A model generated the notes under the pieces. It searched no databases and had not been told where the DNA came from. It was given only the letters and a program-made list of their open reading frames with translations. Position numbers and translations under genes: made by a program. Positions 1 to 11,029 of a DNA stretch of 64,000 nucleotides are shown here, one piece after another. How positions within the stretch are numbered: position 1 is the stretch's first letter; every line of letters begins with the position of its first letter. The DNA comes from Castanea sativa (Eukaryota; Streptophyta; Magnoliopsida; Fagales; Fagaceae), in assembly GCF_040712315.1 (NCBI RefSeq), contig NC_134013.1, positions 59,339,501-59,403,500 on the forward strand, read 5' to 3'.

Positions 1-140
1 ATTGTGCGCGCACTGTGCATGTACTTTTTTAGCAATTTTTTATTAAAAGTGGGTCCCGCAGCACTATTTACACATTTAAAAATTATTTTGTTACAGTGTT
101 TTCAGTTTTCAGCAATAAGTTCTATCCAAACGAACCCTCA
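1..140. mobile_element. MITE right-end fragment
   Basis: This stretch ends with tctatccaaacgaaccctc. The segment at 1,200-1,340 has the same order of blocks: tgtgcatgtacttttttagc, a cagcactattta block, a cagttttca block, then tctatccaaacg. It is the right part of the same short non-autonomous element, cut by the window edge. No coding potential was seen. Confidence 0.6.
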
Positions 141-759
141 AACTCCACTTTGTGTTTACTGTTTTGTGTCATAAATTTGGGAGTAATGCTTAAGTCCATC
201 ACACTTTCACAAAATTTTCAAAACAAATTATGGGTAGAAGACTAGGCTCTCTTTTTTTGTTTTTGTTTTTGAAAGGAGAAGAGTCTCTATTGACTTGGAA
301 TAATTTCGGCCTATAATTATGAGTAGTTTTTAGTACCACATAAACTGTCACAATTTTTGTGACAATTACCTTATATGTCAAATTATGTCTGTTGTCTGTC
401 ACTTTCACATGAACTTATAATATTTTATCCATGGCTCACGTGCTTGCACGCAAACAGTTGTGACATAAGTCATGTCATTTTATGTGGTCTTAAAATTTAC
501 CCTTATATAGTCTACCATTTAAAATTCGTTGTAAAAATATTATGAAAGTGTTGTCATTATTGTGGACCATTTCTCTAAATTTTGTTCACAATCGAGTCCT
601 AAGCCAAGGGAAAAGAAGGAGAATTATGATAAAAGAATAGATTGGCCGTCAATGTAAAATTTAACGTACTCTAAAATTTTGAAACTAAAACTTTGTTTTT
701 GTTACAATAAAGCTAAACTAAGCTCTAAATGGTAATACTACTGCTTAACCTGAACTTTA
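141..759. other. No recognisable feature
   Basis: AT-rich DNA without a supported gene, RNA or element. The one short open frame here has no recognisable motif and biased composition. Confidence 0.5.

Positions 760-790
<31 letters not shown>
760..790. repeat. (ATT)n microsatellite
   Basis: An uninterrupted run of about ten ATT trinucleotides. Confidence 0.95.
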
Positions 791-791
<1 letters not shown>

Positions 792-825
792 TTATTTATA
801 TTTTAGTGGTAGTATTAGTGTGCAT

Positions 826-1036
826 TTGCGCAGCATTGAAATTATTTTAGTGCTGCGTTCTACGTTTTTTGGGTCCCAGGGCATTGTTTATGGGACCCAC
901 AAAAATCATCAAAATACAAATTTTAATAAAAATTTGGGTTCCACAACACTATTTACACATTTAAAAATTATTTTGTTACAGTATTTTCAATAATAAGTTT
1001 TCAGTTTTCAGCAAATAAACGTTATCCAAACACATC
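826..1036. mobile_element. MITE copy, same family as 1,041-1,340
   Basis: It contains the family blocks cactatttacacatttaaa and attattttgttacag, and ends with ttatccaaacacatcc. That end is complementary to the gcgtttggatgcagc start of the next copy. The left end is unclear. It abuts the next copy head to tail. Confidence 0.55.
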
Positions 1037-1040
1037 CTTA

Positions 1041-1340
1041 GAGGGCGTTTGGATGCAGCTTAAAGTTGCTGCGTCCACGTTTTGCTTTTTTTTTTTTTCT
1101 TCGCTGCTGTAGGGACAAGTGCGCAGTGTGCGCACTGTGCGCGTATTGTGCGTGCACTGTGCGCGTATTGTGCGCGCACTGTGCGCGTATTGTGCGCGCA
1201 CTGTGCATGTACTTTTTTAGCAATTTTTTATTAAAAGTGGATCTCGCAGCACTATTTACATATTAAAAAATTATTTTGCTACAATATTTTCAGTTTTCAA
1301 TTTTTAATTTTTAACAATAAATTCTATCCAAACGGAACTT
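1041..1340. mobile_element. MITE with terminal inverted repeats and an internal minisatellite
   Basis: It begins gagggcgtttggatgcag and ends ctatccaaacggaactt. The ends form imperfect inverted repeats around the core CGTTTGGAT. This 'gtttggat ... atccaaac' architecture is common in short non-autonomous DNA transposons of woody plants (family knowledge; superfamily not certain). Two other copies or fragments lie to the left. No protein is encoded. Confidence 0.6.
1117..1211. repeat. 20-bp minisatellite, about four units
   Basis: The unit is close to actgtgcgcgtattgtgcgc, with alternating purine-pyrimidine, GC-rich character in an otherwise AT-rich region. It lies inside the MITE. The fragment at the window start retains part of a unit. 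Confidence 0.85.
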
Positions 1341-2599
1341 AATTGTTGAATTTATTGAGAATCAGCTTATCTTGAGACTAACAATTTCAGTTGCCAATTT
1401 CAATAAAAATTAATAAAATAAAGTAAAAAAAAAAATTATGCAGAACTGTGCGCTGCAGCAGAGGACCCCCTCTGGCTTCCAATAAAAGATGTCTGTTTCA
1501 TTGGGTTTTAAAAGTTCTGGACGTCTTTATCCTGTGTGTATGAGAGAGAAAATGGAGTACCCATATGATGATTGAGTGCACGTGTGGTAGGTCTATCCAC
1601 GTGCACCTATTTTATTCACAGATTTGATTGAATTGTCTGTTTGCTTCTCTCTCCCTTTCTGATATTTCTTCACCCTTCTCCTTTGTCTCTTTGCTGACTG
1701 TCAAGTGTCATCTCCTTCTGTACCTCTTCTTACTACTGGTTGGTTTTACTTATTGGTTTTACCATACCATTTTTACCCTGCCAAAGTAAAATATAAAATT
1801 CAGAAGCCATCACTTCCCTGTTCCCTTAACTGTCATCCTAAACATGCTTACATTAGCTTTGTCACTTCAATGCCTTTTCACATTCACTTTGGATAAGTGA
1901 CAAGCTGATATTGCCCCCCTTAAATGGAGTTAGAATTCCTATTTTCTAATTTCAGTACATGGAGCAAGGAACACAGGCATCACTTTCTGTTTCAGTTTCA
2001 AACAATATCCAGCTTGGCCATACCAATTACATTTATTGGTTCCTCTCCTACAAAACAGGATTGGAAAGTTAGATGTCCATCTGGTCATGGTAATGTGACA
2101 CTCGGGATTTGCTGTGTTAATTCCAGGTGGAAATTCACTTAAATGGCAGCCACAATATAAGGTTAATTATCCAATAAAAATCATGTATCATTTTGAGGTT
2201 ATCATAGTTACTCACACGTTCATATTTTTTCTTATAAAGTGGCTAAGTTTAAAATGAAAAAAAATTTAATTTTTTTTGATACATGACATTCTAAAAATTA
2301 AAAGAGTATAAAGTGGAACATTAAAAAGTAGAAAAGAGGATTTTTATTCATTAATTGTCTTCTTTTACTTTGATAATTAAATTGGTTTAGTAAATACGAA
2401 AAATCTTATGTATGAATATTACGGTGTAACATACTCAAGTTCATTGTAAGTCCATATACCATGCACTTGTAAAGGCTCTTCTAGGATTAAACCAAATGCC
2501 CATGTACTTGTTAATTAAAAATTCTATTTATATTTGTAATGCAATTAAAGTAATTCTATTCATATTTACTAAACCAAATACATCCCACCATTGAATGTT
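1341..2599. other. No recognisable feature
   Basis: AT-rich DNA. Two open frames of about 60-70 codons near 1,705 and 1,924 (plus strand) show no known motif and are not supported as genes. Confidence 0.5.
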
Positions 2600-2935
2600 C
2601 TTTCCAACAAAAAATCTCAAAATATTTTCCAAACTTCTGTTAACAACCTTCATTTGGCCTTCGGTTTCTGGATGCTATGAATAATTAAATTGAAGAGAGT
2701 GTTTCCAACTTTCCTCTAAAGAGTGCGCCAAAAATGACTTAGGAATTTCAAACCATGATCAACGACGATAGTTCTTGAATTCCTTGAAGCTTGACTATAT
2801 CCCTAAAGTATAATTCAACAATATAAGATGTATTAGAAGTCTCGTTACATGGCCCAAAATGAGCCATCTTTGAAAATCTATCAATAACCACCATGATGGA
2901 GTCCTTATTTCTTTGAAGCCATGAAAAACCCAAAG
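2600..2935 (-). pseudogene. Ty3/gypsy integrase core fragment
   Basis: Translated on the minus strand, the segment reads KDSIMVVIDRFSKMAHF near its start. After a frame break comes a stretch resembling the DRDVKFLSHFWRTLW region of gypsy integrases. The VVIDRFSKMAHF motif holds the first catalytic Asp of the retroviral-type integrase core (family knowledge). The reading frame is broken by stops (for example in the FWRTL block) and only about 110 codons remain. It is probably part of the same dead element as the reverse-transcriptase fragment at 3,590-4,010, with LTR-like sequence between them. Confidence 0.75.
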
Positions 2936-2944
2936 CAAAGCCTA

Positions 2945-3440
2945 AATAAATGATACAAAACTATGAGTAGAACTTCCATTGAAAACTAGTTTAGATTCTT
3001 TAGAAGGGGAGGGTGTTCAAGAGTTTATATTTATATACATATGGTTAAGTGTAATCCATGTGGGACATTAGAATCATAACATACCACCACGCACCGCAGC
3101 AGACGTCCACGACAGCTTACTCTATCAATACTGATCTCATGGTAACTCTTTTTCTTTTTGGCAGCTCCACTCATCTATCAGTTACTTTAATCCAGCGTCT
3201 AGGTTGCCCCCTTAAAGATCCGACCACAAAACTACAACTCATTTGATCTCATATTCAATGAGCATATCTAATTACTTGATGTGCTGGTTGGCTCTGATGC
3301 CCAATGATACAACCCAAGAACAAAACTTACCCTTGAAAATTAGCTTACAAGGAGAAGGTGTCGAATAACTTATATACAAATGAATAAGCTTATACTTAAT
3401 TTATGTAGGACACTAGATAATTTATGTCGAATAACAATAA
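2945..3440. mobile_element. LTR-like direct repeat fragments of a decayed gypsy element
   Basis: Two related blocks begin with tgatacaa (about 2,950 and 3,307). They share similar successions: a gaaaa(c/t)tag block, a gg(t)gt block, acttatatacaaatg-like sequence, then gtaggacactaga-like sequence. Just left of the second block, ggctctgatgccca (3,293-3,306) is close to the reverse complement of a Met-tRNA primer-binding site. I read this as eroded LTR sequence. Boundaries are not determinable by eye. Confidence 0.4.
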
Positions 3441-3589
3441 ATATCTTGCGCATGGAGCATTAGGAACAAACAATGGAGTATATAATTCAATGCTATTATG
3501 ATGGCTTTTAGTGATGTGGCAAGTTCGATAACTCTTCACATGACACATATCATGCGCCATCTAGGAAATATAAGTTTGTACAACTCCCA

Positions 3590-4010
3590 CTTTTGAAGCA
3601 TGACAATCAAATTCAAACCATTTGTGGAAATCCTATAAGAACTGGACCATTTGTTACCTTTCTCTTCATAAGCTCAAGGCTCTTCTAGGATTCCTCATTC
3701 CAATGAAAATTTAGTCTTTTAAGCATTCAATAGCAAGGTGATAATGCTGTTGAAGTCTATGATAAGACATTGATAAAAAAAAAAAAATGCGAGTCCATGA
3801 AAACTTTTGATCCAACTTGATTCCATCAACTAAAAAAATATAGCCAAAGAAGACAAGGCTACCTTAAGAAATGACACATCTTCAAGTTCACATAAAAATT
3901 TTCTCACAAAGAGTCTAAAATACTTTATAAAGATGCTCCATATGATCCTTTTGAGAATTGTTATACACTAAAATATTATCAAAATAAACAAGTACACTTT
4001 CAAGACTCGC
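3590..4010 (-). pseudogene. Ty3/gypsy reverse transcriptase / RNase H fragment
   Basis: The minus-strand translation contains LVYFDNILVY, the position of the catalytic YFDD(I/V)L box of gypsy reverse transcriptase, here with Asp to Asn at the second Asp. DHMEHL and SLVFFGYIF follow, matching the conserved EHMEHL and LVFLGYVV blocks downstream of that box. Further on, a FHWNEES stretch resembles the 'WTEE' start of the RNase H connection. Several in-frame stops show a dead copy. Order and orientation agree with the integrase fragment at 2,600-2,935. Confidence 0.75.
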
Positions 4011-5744
4011 TTCTAGGTGTCAACGACCTCGTCTCCTTTCAATGGATGAGGTCAAGTGGGATGAGGCTCCGTGAACTAGAAACGTGTGATTCCCAAGATA
4101 TAATAGGGCAAAAAATCTGCCCACTGACCCATGATTCATGTTTATGGCATAAACCTCAAAACTTTTTCGCGCCATCATTGCCATTTCTCTCATCATGCTA
4201 TAAATCAAAGGTAACCAAGAGAGTAGTGGTTTGAGGTGACCTCTATGTAAAGGCCAAGCCACTCCACTTTAAGGTATGAATGTATGATTGAAAAATCTTA
4301 ACATTGAATTATTCTCTAAAATGTTGGGTTTAGGGAGTCTAACTTAATTGTTGAGAGGCCTAAGACAACACCACATCGATGTCACTCCAATAGTGTGATC
4401 TTAATTTTTTAGGTCTTCCAGTGTTCTTTTTGGATGAGTGGTTCACCGTGATTTTCACCATCAACAATTATTTACACCTACATAACCAATATTAGTTGAA
4501 AGTGTAGGCAACTCATTTTGTCCTCGTTAATAATCTTTAGTCCCAAACCCCAATAAAGAGCTTAACATATGTCAACCAAGAGTATATGAAATATTCTCAA
4601 TAATTTGGAAATGATCACAATTCAAAAGTACTTAAAACCACTTTTATAATGATGCTGAAAAATGAGTTTTTTTTTGCTATTTTTCCAATATCTTTTGAAA
4701 CAAATTGAATGTTTTAATTAAGTTTTTTCCATTAGAAAATAGAAAGTAGACATCCAAAGCTTCTAAATGGACACAAATATTGCCTAATTTTGGATTTAAA
4801 ATGAGTAAGTTATGGCCATTTGAAGTTAAGGCAATAATTCTGTCAAGAAATTAGGGTTCTAAGAGAGACTCCTATGCAGCTTAATCCTAGAAACCCTAAT
4901 CTTCCATATTTAGGCTCCAAATGCTTTAATGTTTGGTGCCTAGACATCTAAGGAGCTCTTAAACCCTCCAAAAGGCTCTAAAACCCTAGTTTACTCCTAT
5001 AAATACCCATCTTATGCTTCTATTCCAAAAGACATCTAGAGAGGGTATCTTTTTATCACTATACTTTCAAACCTCTCTTCATTTTCTCTAATCTCTTTCA
5101 CCAATACACTAGAATATTTTTTAATCTTCAGAACCTCTCTCAAGGAGTCTCTTTAGGTATAAACTAATTTTCAAAATCATGTTCAAAATCTTTTGTTTTT
5201 TCAATTGGGGTTATTACGTTTTAGTTAGTTCTTTAATTGTATTTGTACTCTCCATTCAGAATTCTTTGTTGTAGGAACTAGGGTTAATGTTTCAAAGCAT
5301 TGATCCATTAGCAAAGTGAGTATTCTTTCTATGATTTCTTGCTTTTAGTAAATAAGATCTACATGAGTTTCTTGAGGTAGTTGATTTTATATTTACGTTT
5401 AATTTATTTCATTTCCATGTTTCTTTTCTTCTTGTGTTAATCTAATATTGAGTTAACCATATTTAATTTTTTAGGATTTCTCGTGTGTTTCTTTAGTTTC
5501 TGTGTTAAGTTCTTTAATTAATTAAATTCGAAAATATAAAATCCAAGCTTCTATGTTAAGATGTGTACACATAATTGAGATTGAATACGTAGGATTTCAA
5601 TCCAGTGCATGCATAATTGAATATGCGTGCAAACCTTGAACCCATAATGGGCATGCATAAAATTGTGTTTTGATTTAATTGATTGCCTCTCACATGTTTT
5701 GTGATTCGGTTAACTTCTAAGTTCTAATTTGCAGGATTAGAATA
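4011..5744. other. No recognisable feature
   Basis: AT-rich sequence. Open frames around 4,020-4,262 on both strands overlap each other and lack recognisable domains. Short AAACCCTAA-like words near 4,890 are isolated and not a telomeric array. Confidence 0.45.
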
Positions 5745-6025
5745 AGTAATGATTTTCTCTTTTAATTATTCCGTATTTGATGTAATTTAAGCATGTTTAG
5801 AATAAAATCTTTCTCTATCATTGCATGCTTATTTGGTTTGATTTAGTTAATTGACTTTCCATATCCAATAATATCTTTGATTGAGTTAATGATTTTCTCT
5901 TCTAATTATTCCATATTTGATGTGATTTATACGTGTTTAGAATAAATCTTTCTATGTCAATGCATGCATGCTTGTTTGGTTTGATTTAGTTAATTGTATT
6001 CCATATCCAATAATATTTTTTTATT
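5745..6025. repeat. Two-copy tandem duplication, about 140 bp unit
   Basis: Two adjacent blocks share aatgattttctctt, aattattcc, a tatttgatgt core, gtttagaataaa and tttggtttgatttagttaat, then ccatatccaataatat. They differ by scattered substitutions and a small catgcatg expansion in the second. Confidence 0.85.
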
Positions 6026-6050
6026 TAAATTTCGTATCCTTTTCTTGATG

Positions 6051-6160
6051 GGGTTGGGCTTGTGTCCAGTGGTCAATTCTATTGGACATGTTAGGATACG
6101 GACATGTATCCGCATCTCAATGTATCCAGTGGAACTGGCTACTGGACACAAGCCTCCTCC
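6051..6160. mobile_element. 110-bp Mutator-like MITE with 9-bp TSD
   Basis: The left end reads gggttgggcttgtgtccagt. The reverse complement of the right end reads ggaggaggcttgtgtccagt, so 17 of 20 terminal bases match. The element is flanked by the direct repeat ttcttgatg (6,042-6,050 and 6,161-6,169), nine bases as expected for Mutator-like elements. The interior is largely palindromic around ggatacggacatgtatcc. No coding capacity. Confidence 0.8.
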
Positions 6161-6169
6161 TTCTTGATG

Positions 6170-7644
6170 TGTGTTTGAATATGTTTCCTTATGTGTTTAA
6201 TTTAATTTAATAAATGTGTGATTAGGATTAGGGTTAGGGCTCTTTTAATATAATATTTACTTAAATGTGCATGGCCTATCAACACAATAAGTGTGAGACC
6301 GGCCCATGAGCTAGGCGGGTTTGGAGTACTAAATATCTTCCCATCTTGTACTCTAACTCTAGTGTGTAGGCCTTTGCAAGGAGCTCAAGTTGGTTCCTAG
6401 ACCTAAATCACGTAGCTACTCCTAACCCTTCACTAATTAAGCCCACTAGGATGGTGCACTAGTATGTTAATTTTTAATGAAAATTTCAACTAAATATAGA
6501 AAATCATATAATGCAAGAGTAAAGAAAAAGAAAACTCAACATAAGTTACTCTTGTGCTTAAGCTTATCAACTGAACATAAGGGCTTTGCCCCAAATGTGT
6601 GTGCTTCCAACAAACATTTTGCAAAAGATTCTCAGCTTTTGATTGGATCCAGTACTGCACAATGTAAAGAACCCCCACCCCATGTGTTAAGGTCCCCATT
6701 GATTTTGTTTGATGCTTGAGTGCTTGTCTTTGCTGTTGTTTCTTTCTTTCCCACTTTGTTTTTAAAATTCTTTCTTCACTTCCATTCAGTCCTCATTAGG
6801 TAACCTTATATTATAAAGGGGGTACCAAAACCCATGTGATCTGGTGCATGCTTGGCCAAAATGAGGGCGAAACTTAATCTATGGTGGGGCTGGTTTTGTG
6901 GCAACAAACAACAATAGGAACTATGTCCAACTGCACGTTACCCCCTCGTGGGTATATCGTAATCATCCTTGGTACGATAGTTAACAACTGACAAGTACCA
7001 GATAGTTCGTGAATGATGATTTTTGGTACAACAAAAAGATAAACATTTTATGCTCTTTTAAATTCCCTCATGGGTGTTCCTTTCCATCCAAAAAATATAT
7101 GATTGTATATTTTGTCATTCATCGATCAAGTGTGTCAGAACTAGGAGTATACTACTTTTCCTTCATGGCTCTTCATTATCAGAAAGTGGGGACCGAAAAT
7201 TATGACAATGCTTTAGTTTCTTACGAATATAAAACGCTTATTGTAAGCATTAAACCTAATGGATAATGGAGGAGGAACACAATAAGTATGGCTGTTTATC
7301 ATTTCAAACCGCATGGCCTTTTATATTGGGAAGAGACATTTGATGTTTTCTTTCCCGCAGACTAAGATGCAAAGGGTAACACTTGGTTTTCTGGTTTGAA
7401 TTCAGTTCTATATATGTCCTACAGTTACTCCACAGAACTTGAAGCATGGGATACACACTTACATTCACCATTTTTTCATGGTAGAAAGGTAAAAGATATG
7501 TAAATGCTAAGTTAGCTTAGAGACCTAATAGGAAATCAAATTATCCTTGTTATCAAGTTGCATAATAAATAAATGTTGAATTATTTTTTGTAAGATTTTT
7601 GTGGTTTATTTTTATGTATTCCTAACCCTACTATTTGGACTAGA
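6170..7644. other. No recognisable feature
   Basis: No gene, RNA or element recognised. A single ggattagggttagggct word (about 6,228) is telomere-like but isolated. Short open frames near 6,480 and 7,009 carry no known motif. Confidence 0.45.
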
Positions 7645-7671
7645 AATAATAATAATAATAATAATAATAAC
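7645..7671. repeat. (AAT)n microsatellite
   Basis: About nine perfect trinucleotide units. Confidence 0.95.
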
Positions 7672-7787
7672 TCTTTGCATTCACTACAAAAGTCCCATTG
7701 CTACGCTGGTCAACATTAAGGGAATATAAATGGATTATGTATAGTAATACGATCCCTAATACCCAAAACTAATTTTTTTTTTAAAAA

Positions 7788-7789
<2 letters not shown>

Positions 7790-7828
<39 letters not shown>
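7790..7828. repeat. (CT)n microsatellite
   Basis: About nineteen perfect CT units. Confidence 0.95.
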
Positions 7829-7831
<3 letters not shown>

Positions 7832-8709
7832 TTAAAATGTTTAAAACACCAATAACATGAAGCCCATTATTCTCGCACAAAGCAACACCAAGAGCATGTT
7901 GGCTAGTGAAAGTACTATTAGGTTAATCATGTAGATCTTTTTTTTTTTTTGGGGTACACAATCATGTAGATCTCATATCCTATCATACATACATAAATAA
8001 TCTAATAATGATAAGTGTACTATAATTAGAATTTACATTTTTATTGCTATGAGAAGATTGCTAGCATGTGTTAGATACCTCCTAATCCAACTACTCACAT
8101 GCTCCGCCACAGCATTATATGGAAAATTAACTGGGGCACCTAATTAGCACTACTTTCTGGGACAGTGAGTCAAGAGTCAAGTCTGAAAACACGGGTGCTA
8201 ATTTTTGACTAAATTTGTAGTATGAACTTTTTGACTGCAACTTCTATCCCTAAATTATGATCTGGCCAGTGACTGTGTGTGTCTATATTCATGTAGTCGG
8301 TGAAGACAGTGATACATATTTATGATTGGATTATAATAAATGACTTAAAGAATTTTACACTTCACATGAATGTCGTTACTTTTTCATTATGAATGATTTG
8401 AAGAATCTTAGGAACTATATTACTTTCCAAAAGAGAAAAACAATACAAATCAAATCCTAGGAGCTACGAATCCAGGGTGTTTTGATCAAACCACGTAGTC
8501 AACCTGTTATCTTTTTGGTCTCCTTTAGATAATGCTATTACTACGATGATAATAGGGAGTTTCTTTACTTTTTCCCCATCTAATAGTTGGGAGAATAAAA
8601 TTTGAACACCGAATGTTTAAAAAAAAAATATTGAAACGTATCAGTTGAATAATAAGACTCTTAGTATAAATTTATTATTAAATAAAAATACTTTCTTACA
8701 AGCAAATTA

Positions 8710-8712
<3 letters not shown>
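7829..8712. other. No recognisable feature
   Basis: AT-rich, non-coding by inspection. Confidence 0.5.

Positions 8713-8776
<64 letters not shown>
8713..8776. repeat. (TA)n microsatellite, about 32 units
   Basis: A perfect alternating TA run. It creates a spurious Tyr-Ile open frame. Confidence 0.97.
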
Positions 8777-8781
<5 letters not shown>

Positions 8782-8840
8782 GGCAGAGCCAAAGGGAGAG
8801 GAGGGTGCGAGAGGGGGCAATACCCCCGCCAAAAGCAAAT
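8777..8840. mobile_element. hAT-like element terminus fragment
   Basis: The segment caatggcagagccaaagg followed by a gggggcaatacccccgcc hairpin resembles the end of the intact hAT element at 56,480, which starts cagagacggagct and then has a gggggggcagtggccccccc hairpin. No partner end or target duplication was found nearby, so this is a fragment or a distant relative. Confidence 0.45.
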
Positions 8841-9737
8841 TAACCTTATGATACCTTTATTTTATAACTTACCATCCCTATAGGAAGTCCCAACCCTGAC
8901 TTTCTCCTCCAGCCTCATGGTACTTTTCTCTCCAAATACCACACCCACAACATCTACGCAATACTAAAGTGAATGATATTGATTATGTGGGATCCATCTT
9001 AATAATAAAAAAGGAGAGAAGAAAATATATTTTGTCCAGCCATTTCTTAGCTAAATTTGTTTATGTCATTTAGCGCTTTTGTCATCAATTTGAATTTTGA
9101 ATAACTCAGAAAGAGAAAAATTTTAGATGTTGTACAATCTTTTAAAAGCAGTATGCATGTTTCATGATATTCAATTTTAAGTAGCCAAATTACATGTTTG
9201 AAATTTCTATATATAGATTTGATGCTATTGGTTTTTGTTGGAGTTATTTTTTTTACTAAGATTTTAATATGCTCTATCTTGGAAAAAAAAAAGGTCAAGA
9301 CTTAAAAAATTGTTGAGAGGATTTTTATTGTTGCAAATATTGGAATTTAGTTGGGCTAAAGATGGACACCAGGGGCTATGGGTGTGTATCTGCTCACTTT
9401 GAATCAACCCAAGGCCCAAATCATACTTGGGTAGCTTTTCGGCAAGGCCCTCAATTTGGTTCTAATACAATCAAAAACACTTCCTTGCAATTATGAGTCA
9501 GTAGAAGAGCATCTCTACTACAAATAGACTTACCAGTTACCCAGCATTTAAACAAAGGAAATGTCTAGTGGTAAACATCTCAAACAAGCCTAACGGAGGC
9601 AAAATAATACAGAAATAATGACAAATACATTATCTTCCTCAATAGAAATATAATAATACAAAAATAATTGATCTACCCATAATATTCAAGAGACAAAAGA
9701 GGGAAAACTTAGTATTTTTTATTTTATTTATTTGATA
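8841..9737. other. No recognisable feature
   Basis: AT-rich non-coding sequence; no domain seen in the short open frame at 9,047-9,298 (minus). Confidence 0.5.
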
Positions 9738-9766
9738 AACACACACACACACACATATATATATAT
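9738..9766. repeat. (CA)n(TA)n compound microsatellite
   Basis: A run of CA units passes directly into TA units. Confidence 0.9.
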
Positions 9767-9884
9767 GGGAAGGGAGATGAGATAAGGGAATAAACTCACA
9801 TGCCAACATCAAGACAGTTAGTGTCGCGGAGCAAGTGATAAACCCACTCTCAATATCATATATATGTGTATTCAATATAATGCA

Positions 9885-10040
9885 TATTATATTTATCTAT
9901 TAGGGTTCGTTTTAATGAAGGTATTCAAAATTCAAATAACATATATTATATTTCTCTAATAGGGTTCTTCCTAATGGAGACATTCAAGTAATGTATATCA
10001 TATTTATCTATTAGGGTTTTTTCTAATGGAGACATTCAAG
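9885..10040. repeat. Three imperfect tandem units, 52-59 bp
   Basis: The phrase (t/c)atattt(a/c)tct(a/t)(a/t)tagggtt recurs with tagggtt at 9,901, 9,960 and 10,012. Each is followed by taatg(g/a)ag and cattcaa-like sequence. It lies next to the CACTA subterminal region. Confidence 0.7.
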
Positions 10041-10109
10041 GCCTTCTAATGTGGGGTTTAACGATTGCAATTGCCATTGCTGTGAAGACTATAACAAAAT
10101 GTATTTTTA

Positions 10110-10455
10110 ATGATGAAAATTTTTGTCACTAAATATTCAGTTTTTTGTTGCTGAAGACCTTTAGCAATGAAATTTGTTTTGTCGCTAAATGTTTTCTTCG
10201 TTAAAAATGCTATTCAATGATGAAAAATTTCACCGCCTAAGGTCTAATTAGTTTTAAAAAAAAAACTTTTGGTAATGAAAATATTTCATCTCCAAAAACA
10301 CTTTATTTTATTAAATAATTTTTAGCAATGAAAAATTTCGTCGCTAAAACTATTTTATAAGAAAATTCGGGTACATATAGCGATGAAAAATTTTGTCACT
10401 ATTTTTTTTTTTGGCTATATTTGGTGACGAAAAAATTCATCTCTAAAACTAATTT
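10110..10455. repeat. CACTA-type subterminal palindrome array (seven units)
   Basis: Seven imperfect palindromes of the form (g)cgatgaaaaatttcgtcgct start near 10,110, 10,160, 10,212, 10,270, 10,322, 10,378 and 10,420, a spacing of about 42-58 bp. Clustered gacgaaa/tttcgtc palindromes of this kind are the subterminal repeats of plant CACTA (En/Spm) transposons, where the element's DNA-binding protein attaches (family knowledge). CACTA transposase remnants lie on the minus strand to the right, so this would be the element's 3' subterminal region. I could not identify the actual CACTA terminus or a 3-bp target duplication. Confidence 0.7.
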
Positions 10456-11029
10456 TCTATTTTCATTTTTTTTTCTTGTCTTTGATATTAACCTGTAAAT
10501 TGTCATTACATTATTAAAACCTCATATTTGAATAACACATTTATTTCAACAACACATTTATAAGAAAACGATCCATACATTCTAAAGGTAAAAATAAAAC
10601 AAGTATTCGATTCAATCCATCCATACAAATTGTTTGCAACGCATAGAATAACACAAGATGTTTTATAACAATACAAAAACTTTAACATAATATAATTAGG
10701 GCCAAAAGAAGATGTCCTCAAATGCCTTTTAGTAGTGCCAAAAGAAAATGCCCTAAAAGCCACCAAGCACTAATAAGAAATCTTCAAAAATATAAAAACA
10801 ATATTACATTAAAATCGTAAAGTAAAAACATTAAGAAACATTTCAAACAACGAATTAAGAGTAGTCACACCAATGAATTAAAATCACAACTCCTAATATA
10901 TATATAAGTTGTAGAAAGCAAATATACATTTTCAAGTGTAATGTAATACAATTAGTTTCAAATAATCCATTGAAAGTAGTCACACCATGTAATGTTGCTC
11001 AATTGTTAAGATAAAATACTAACTAATAA
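10456..11029. other. Probable CACTA interior, no coding signal
   Basis: AT-rich sequence between the subterminal palindromes and the first transposase-like remnants; no domain recognised. Confidence 0.4.

Noticed and set aside
1705..2142. Two short plus-strand open frames
   Set aside because: No start context, domain or paralogue; composition typical of chance frames.
4020..4262. 80-codon frame beside the gypsy reverse-transcriptase remnant
   Set aside because: It overlaps another frame on the opposite strand and contains none of the reverse-transcriptase blocks expected there.
6225..6245. Telomere-like ttaggg words
   Set aside because: Only one to three irregular units and no array.
8645..8851. 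Open frame with a long Tyr-Ile run
   Set aside because: It is a translated (TA)n microsatellite.
10500..10770. 86-codon minus-strand frame near the CACTA subterminal repeats
   Set aside because: No transposase motif; AT-rich composition.
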